Shown in pieces: positions 54,989-60,000 of a stretch of DNA of 60,000 bases; within the stretch, counting starts at the first letter, position 1, and the number at the start of each line of letters is the position of its first letter. The DNA comes from Polytrichum commune (taxonomy: Eukaryota > Streptophyta > Polytrichopsida > Polytrichales > Polytrichaceae): NCBI GenBank assembly GCA_950295325.1, contig OX485804.1, positions 39,930,001-39,990,000 of the forward strand, given 5' to 3'. A model generated the notes under the pieces. The model was not told where the DNA came from. It saw nothing but the letters and a program-made list of their open reading frames with translations, and did no database searches. Made by a program: the position numbers and the translations under genes.

Positions 54989-56092
54989 ATTTGTCCTTTA
55001 CACACTAGCAGGTTTCATTGAGTGAATAATACTGATGTTGTGTTTTACTTTCTTTCATTGAGGGCTTGAAGACTTGTGCCCTTCTTGAAGAGCCTTGTGC
55101 AAGCCTTTCACCAATCGACCAATTACTCAATACAAATCTTTAACTTTGTGATAAAATAACCATACACTTCACAACGATTCATAAATACTTGTGAAATGGT
55201 TACATATTCAGGGGGTTAACCCCTACTCGTCTAAGAGACCCGGACTGGGCTTCTCCAAGCAAAATAATGTATTTGAGCTACATGCTTTCAATTTTAGTTA
55301 ATCATGTGAAAAGTTACCATGTCTAAAATCCACTTGTTCTTCAAGTGCATTATTTGAATAAGCCAAACACTTTGATGTTATGAAAGATCAAGTATGCAAC
55401 TTGGGTGCCCCTGGATCCAATACACACGTTGCATTTTGATCATTGATGTCTAGTGCAAGTTTCTCCTTGACACAAGACATCATACATACTAAGGTTCCAA
55501 ACACATAGATTGTGATTTATAAACTTGGTGAAGCCCATATAAATTGTGTGTATGGCCGTATAACGAGAACCCACATCCTATAAGGGTTGCAATGTTGTCC
55601 CCAACCAGTCCTTGTCAAAACTATTGACTTGACTATGCCATTTGACTATGCCATTTGACAATAAGATATTGTATTGTATTCTTGTTGTTTTGTTGTTTGG
55701 AAAAAGAAGTTTGGATTACATAGCAAACTTTGAAAGGGGCAGCTGTGGCATTGGTATAGAACCATGTGGCATTTGACAAAGTCTTCAACTCCCCAAGTGC
55801 AAGTCTAATCCACCAATTTTGGTACTCCTCTCCAATATAGACACGCAAACACGACCGTATTATATAATATTCAACACCGTGCACGAAAGCACATGCTTTG
55901 GTGTACCATGTGTGTGTCGATTGCATAGGTACACCTCCACCTCATCAACATCAGCACCGTGTCTTCTTGCACACTAATTTATGTGATGGGAGTGAGTTTA
56001 CATTGAAGTACAATGTGTAAATGTATATGGGTTTGGATGTTGTGTTAATTAGAGCGGCCTTCCGTGACTTGTTATGGAACGAGTGTTCCATC
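54987..56092. other. Unassigned DNA
   Basis: No gene recognised; a 97-codon minus-strand frame at 55633-55926 has no motif I know. TGACTATGCCATT is duplicated in tandem at about 55630-55658. Confidence 0.4.
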
Positions 56093-56316
56093 ACGAGAGA
56101 GAGAATTTTGCATATAAATGTATTTCTCATCCACCCAACCTGAAAACTTGACCCCTTTTGTAATTTTGTGGTTGATTCATCTTAAATGATTCGGGGTTGA
56201 CTAAATTGAATAGAATGTAGATGTCAAAGAAAAACATTTGGGCTACATACTATTTCAAGATTTTTGATGATGGATAGATGAATGAGAGCTATGATTGTGT
56301 GTAGTAATTCCCTTTA
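56093..56316. mobile_element. MITE, family 'TACCTCTCATTCATCC', copy 5
   Basis: It starts GAGAGAGAGAATTTTGCATA then AATGTATTTCTCATCCACCC and ends GATGAATGAGAGCTATGATT then GTAATTCCC. This copy has the most diverged ends of the five. Confidence 0.6.
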
Positions 56317-56408
56317 TTTGTCCCATTTCACCTTCTCTAGTTGTCACATTTACAATGATCAATGATGATTTTTGTGAACCATAGTAAATCAAATGTGCGA
56401 TGTTTTTC

Positions 56409-56464
56409 TTATCTATCTATCTATCTATCTATCTACACACACACGTGCGCGCACACACACACAC
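56409..56464. repeat. (TATC)n-(AC)n microsatellite
   Basis: About six TATC units then AC repeats interrupted by GTGCGCGC. Confidence 0.95.
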
Positions 56465-56637
56465 ATTCCCAACACTCATTCGGTATTGAGCACTTGCATT
56501 TATTAGCAATCCAAGGAAAATTTAATGAAGGGATCGGAAAGCAGTCGTAGGTGTAAATAAATTTTTGGAATAGTCTATCGAGAACCTTTGTCAATGCCAA
56601 AACATGTTGTAAAAGTTTCTCTAATAATCATTGTGGT

Positions 56638-56900
56638 TTAAGGTACGCAGTTGTTATTTGGTTCCACTTCTTAATCGGACCCCTATGTTTGATTGGTATA
56701 CGGATTGGTGAGGATCAGAGAGCAAACATCATAAAGACACATGCTTAAAAGTGATTGGACTACGCCTTTTAATATTATAAAACTACTCTACACTCAATGA
56801 TGAACGCAATTGGGAGGACCTATGTATTCAACGAAGGAGTCTACAAATATGCAATTCAATAGACATAACTATATCAAGGGAAGTCATGTTTTTGTTGATG
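56638..56900 (+). mobile_element. Dispersed repeat, family 'AAGGTAGGCGTGCC', copy 6
   Basis: TTAAGGTACGCAGTTG, CTTAATCGGACCCCTATGTT, GTGATTGGACTACGCC and GGGAGGACCTATGTATTCAA follow the family order. The right end is unclear. Confidence 0.6.
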
Positions 56901-57464
56901 CTTCATCGTAGATTTGCTAAAGCAACACAAGTTTTTTTTGGTGTGTAAATCTAATCGGTAGAAATTGGAGAACATGAAAAGCAAACCGTATAACACCCAC
57001 ATACCTTAGTCCAATGATAAACATGGGTATGTGATACTATGTTCCATGGATCCAAGAATTACCTTAGACCATCTTCTAACTCTTTTGGTCAACTCATTAC
57101 CGCTTTTGGGTTGCAGTTGTTTGCGGAGTCAAATAGTGTAGGTACTCGAGGTGAGAGCATCATGTGTTAAAAGAGGAAGAGGGGTTGGGTGATTCTTTCA
57201 GTATGTCGAGCTGCTCATAATAAGCCATAAAAGTAAGGAGGGGGGCGAATATTAAAGGAGATGTAGCCATGTGCTATTTTCTATCACAACACGTATGAGT
57301 TATGAAATACGCGGATCTCCACACAAGCAGGCTCACCCTCCCACACTCACGCTCATTGATTCATTGGGATGCAAGAATGTGCCACAAAATGACTCATTAT
57401 CTATTGGATACGATTGTATACGAATGTCAAAAAGAATTGGGGCAATGTGCATTATCTAGTGGGA
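56901..57464. other. Unassigned DNA
   Basis: No feature recognised. Confidence 0.4.
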
Positions 57465-57640
57465 AATTGGGGCCTTTTTGACACGTCCCGTCTGACACAT
57501 CGTGATACGAGACTTGTCCAAAGACGTAACCTTTTGTATCAAAATAACAATTTTGTGACAAACTTTATGCACCATGTGTTTATGAGTCCTAGGTGCACGT
57601 GCCAAGTGGGTTGTGTCGAAAAGGTCCCATGTTCCCATTA
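57465..57640. mobile_element. Possible small TIR element
   Basis: GGGGCCTTTTTGACACGTCC near 57468 is answered by TTGTGTCGAAAAGGTCCCAT near 57612-57631. About 175 bp. The match is imperfect and no relative was seen. Confidence 0.4.
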
Positions 57641-58420
57641 CAGCTGGGTATCACAGTTGCTCTAGCTTCCAACATCCGAGAGAGAGAGAGAGATCCCCTT
57701 GATCATAGCTGCAAGCTTATATGTGAATTGGGAGCGGGCTTCAAAGAGTTGGGTAGTTTTGTCACAATAACTATGATTCTAAGCCATTCTCAAATCCTTG
57801 TCCATTTAAGAATGGGATGATTGATGTTTAGTACATAGTGCAGAAGAAAAAAAACAAGAACTTGGACATTGACATCCAATTGTCTTTTTTTTCCAACTTA
57901 CAAGGTCACTTGTGAACATCAACTTATTATATGTTTTAGTTTGTTGTTGTGTAGGACACATCAAAATCATCGCACATAAATGATGATTTGTTTGCCACTT
58001 AGAAATCCAAAACTTACAAGTTATCATTATATTTGAAGAGTCCTAGGATTAGTTTCATAAGGACCCCTTTTCCCAAATCCCACAACCAATATGTGGCGTG
58101 CATTCATTATCAAGTAATATTGTGCCCACACCAAGGTTAGTCGTTGGTCCCGGGCAATAGGATGAGTCCCTCTGGATAGGGAAAATGCATTTTTTTTGAA
58201 AATTAATGCTACCAGTCAGAAATTTTCGTCTTACTTATTATAACAAACCTCATTGGATGTAACATATTGCAGTTTCGCCAATGCATACAAGACAAGAACT
58301 CCTATCAAAATGAAAACTCTCCTATTGGTGTTGGCCAATCGTCGGTCCTAATGTGGTCATGGTAATATTAATTGGAGATACCTCAAATACTTGCAATAAA
58401 GAGTCAGGTAGGAAATCTCG
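57641..58420. other. Unassigned DNA
   Basis: No gene recognised. A short GA run lies at 57679-57693. Confidence 0.4.
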
Positions 58421-58429
58421 CAATAACTA

Positions 58430-58780
58430 CAATACCAAGGGGATGTTAAAGCTCCCCCCCTACGAGCATTTGTAGAGGGGGTTCCTTTAATGAGCCGGGT
58501 CAACCTCGGGCAGGCCGCCCGAAACTTTCTGCCCAATTGTATTCTTCCTGAAACATGCTGCCCGCCCCCACCTTGTATACAAAACCCATAATGAATGCAC
58601 CTCCCCTTGGCAGGTCGACTATATAGTGTTGGCTTCCACTTCCCAAACTCCAAGCCCGAGCCCTTCTTAAATCCCTTGTTCTTTAGCGGGACTTGAACTT
58701 GGGCAATCATATCCGGTTGCCCTATTCTCCAACCTACAAAGGTCCACCGGACTCATCAACCATAACTGCATCCAAACGGC
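58430..58780 (-). repeat. Possible SINE-like repeat
   Basis: On the minus strand TAGGGCAACCGG (A-box-like) and AGTTCAAGTCCCGC (B-box-like) are followed by about 250 bp that end near a GC-rich hairpin: CTCCCCCCTACGAGCATTTG / GTAGAGGGGG (58452-58491) and CGGGTCAACCTCGGGCAGGC. The spacing between boxes is only about 13 bp, shorter than in a tRNA, and no poly(A) or poly(T) tail is clear. A 117-codon frame covers the same DNA but has no motif. Confidence 0.25.
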
Positions 58781-58968
58781 TGCTCCGGTAAAAGAAACAA
58801 GGTCTTCTTCTTTCATTGTGGCACAAATCGAAGTTCAATTGCAAAAAGGAGCAGAAAAACACAACCACCTCGGGAGAACCAACAGTGCAACCCGAGGGAA
58901 AATCAAGAAACGATGTCCATCTGGGATCTAACCTTCCAAGTAATAACTAATAGCCCACCTGTATTTTA

Positions 58969-59153
58969 TTGGTGCAGGCTACCAGTGAACGGTTCCTATC
59001 AACTGGGGCCACTTTTGAAGTTGGTTTAGCCAGTGAGAGCTTGCCACTGGATGTAACCGGTGCTGGTACTATCACCCACCCACGCTGACTCAACCAACTC
59101 TAAAAGTGGTCCCTTGCTGGTAGGAACCGTTCACTGGTGACCCGCGCCAGTAG
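58969..59153. mobile_element. Foldback MITE 'ACCAGTGAACGGTTCCTA'
   Basis: Left: TTGGTGCAGGCTACCAGTGA then ACGGTTCCTATCAACTGGGG then CCACTTTTGAAGTTGGTT. The right end in reverse complement: CTGGCGCGGGTCACCAGTGA, ACGGTTCCTACCAGCAAGGG, ACCACTTTTAGAGTTGGTT. Arms of about 58 bp, roughly 80-85% matched, loop of about 60 bp. No coding content. It lies just upstream of the GC-rich right edge. Confidence 0.8.
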
Positions 59154-59571
59154 GTGTAAGTGGACTGTAAGCTGCTCCGGGTCACAATAAGACTTTTGAC
59201 TCCCCAGGTCGGATCGAATTCGTTAAGAACCAAGGTCTTGAACGAAGTCTCTAAAGAACGAGGGAGTTGTTAGGTCGTTTGTCTTCAACCCCACTGGCTG
59301 CTTCTCTTCTCTTTCTCTGCTGCCCAGTAATAAAAAGCGGTCCGACATAGGCGTGGCGGTGGGGCCTCGCCGCCACCATCCAACCGAGGACCCCAACCGA
59401 CGGCCACGATTGCCCCCCGGGTGACGAGCTACCCGAGGGCTCCCACCCGCGGGCCGGGAAGGCCGGGTGGGCGGCGGGCGTTCCAAAAGCTACCACGGGG
59501 GTCGCTACCCGGTCTCGAACGGGTGCCACGCAACCCGCCCCCGCCCCCGGAGCCCCCCTCGTCTTGCCAGC
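59154..59571. promoter_or_regulatory. GC-rich segment, possible promoter or 5' leader
   Basis: Composition changes sharply at about 59330 from AT-rich to strongly GC-rich with many CpG. A pyrimidine patch at about 59303-59321 is followed by TAATAAAAAG, and such patches are common near plant core promoters. No clear TATA box or start site can be fixed, and the strand of transcription is unknown: frames of 87-106 codons are open on both strands. Confidence 0.25.
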
Positions 59572-60000
59572 ATGGCTGCCCCCGCCCGCCCTTCATCTGC
59601 TTCCTCCTTCTTCAAGGTCTCCAACCCTCGCGCTCGCGGCGTGCTTCCACGGTGCCCTTGCTCCCGTGCCCTGTCTTCCGTTTGCCGGTCCCGCTGTCGC
59701 TGGTGCAATTGGAGCTCTGGGAGAGGAGCCATTTCATTTGATTTCATTTCTTTCCAGGGCAGGAGGGGAGGGGGAGGGGGTGTGTGGTCGTGGCGATTGA
59801 CCCTAACTTCAAAACCGGCCTGCCTGCCCTGCTTCGTAGCCCAGGGGGGGGGTCGTTGGGATTCTCGCTTGGACGCTTGGAACTTGGAACTTCTCTCTAT
59901 CTGGTGGCTGCCGCTGCTGCTGCCGCCTCGTTGCTGCCATCTTGCTGCCATCGTCTCGTTTGTAGGTTATGTATGTGACTCAGGGCATGGTAGGTCCTGT
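59572..60000 (+). CDS. Partial frame open to the window end, possible first exon with targeting-like N-terminus
   Basis: From ATG at 59572, 143 codons run to the window end without a stop. The N-terminus 'MAAPARPSSASSFF' then 'KVSNPRARGVL' is rich in Ala, Ser and Arg and poor in acidic residues, as in plastid or mitochondrial targeting peptides. The downstream part is odd: many Cys and Trp, 'GRRGGGGG', then 'LPLLLPPRCC'. TTTCATTTCTTTCCAG ending at 59757 looks like a 3' splice site, so the real protein may be spliced differently. A competing 148-codon frame on the minus strand (59505-59951) is rich in Gln, Arg and Glu. High GC alone makes long frames more likely. No family recognised. Confidence 0.3.
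   Translation, partial: MAAPARPSSASSFFKVSNPRARGVLPRCPCSRALSSVCRSRCRWCNWSSGRGAISFDFISFQGRRGGGGGVWSWRLTLTSKPACLPCFVAQGGGRWDSRLDAWNLELLSIWWLPLLLPPRCCHLAAIVSFVGYVCDSGHGRSC

Noticed and set aside
59478-59530. GGTCTCGAACGGG resembling a tRNA B box (minus strand GTTCGAGACC)
   Set aside because: The stem pairs only around an 8-base loop and no anticodon or D arm is present.

Overview
The window looks like a repeat-dense, gene-poor stretch of a large plant nuclear genome. The evidence is indirect: mostly AT-rich DNA, no open frame above about 150 codons in the first 59 kb, many short inverted-repeat elements of hAT, Mutator-like and CACTA type, abundant GA/CT, CA and TTC microsatellites, and a sharply GC-rich segment at the right edge like the 5' end of some plant genes. 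I cannot name the species. I see no rRNA gene, convincing tRNA gene, CRISPR array, operon or intact transposase.

Layout. 1-2127: decayed 3' part of a reverse-transcriptase retroelement, plus strand. 2.7-11 kb: AT-rich DNA with small TIR elements, including the first copies of three families (about 235 bp 'TACCTCTCATTCATCC', about 350 bp 'AAGGTAGGCGTGCC', about 500 bp hAT-like 'AGGGCCACTTCACACA'). 11.4-12.8 kb: a tandem duplication split by a 770 bp TIR element holding a glutamate-rich frame. 12.8-16 kb: inverted copies of one repeat, then a foldback carrying a hAT-like MITE with a perfect 8 bp target duplication. 17.8-19.1 kb: a CACTA-ended MITE and a GCCG-rich repeat. 21.8-25.1 kb: several elements packed end to end and an AT-rich foldback. 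26.0-27.2 and 53.75-54.9 kb: two copies of a 1.2 kb repeat. 28.7-34.9 kb: two copies of a 600-730 bp TIR element and a 72 bp minisatellite. 35-39.1 kb: more MITEs, two interrupted by others. 40.5-40.9 kb: a hAT-like MITE with a long hairpin. 42.1-45.2 kb: the densest nest. 47.0-47.6 kb: a weak RNase-H-like fragment, minus strand. 48.3-57.6 kb: more MITEs and microsatellites. 58.4-59.15 kb: a possible SINE trace and a foldback. 59.2-60.0 kb: GC-rich, probably the edge of a real gene, cut by the window end.

There are no genes shown to work together. What the window records well is transposition history: several insertions can be read directly because an uninterrupted sibling copy, or the opposite arm of a foldback, shows the site before insertion. 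All family names rest on end sequences, target duplications and comparison of copies inside this window; no database was searched.
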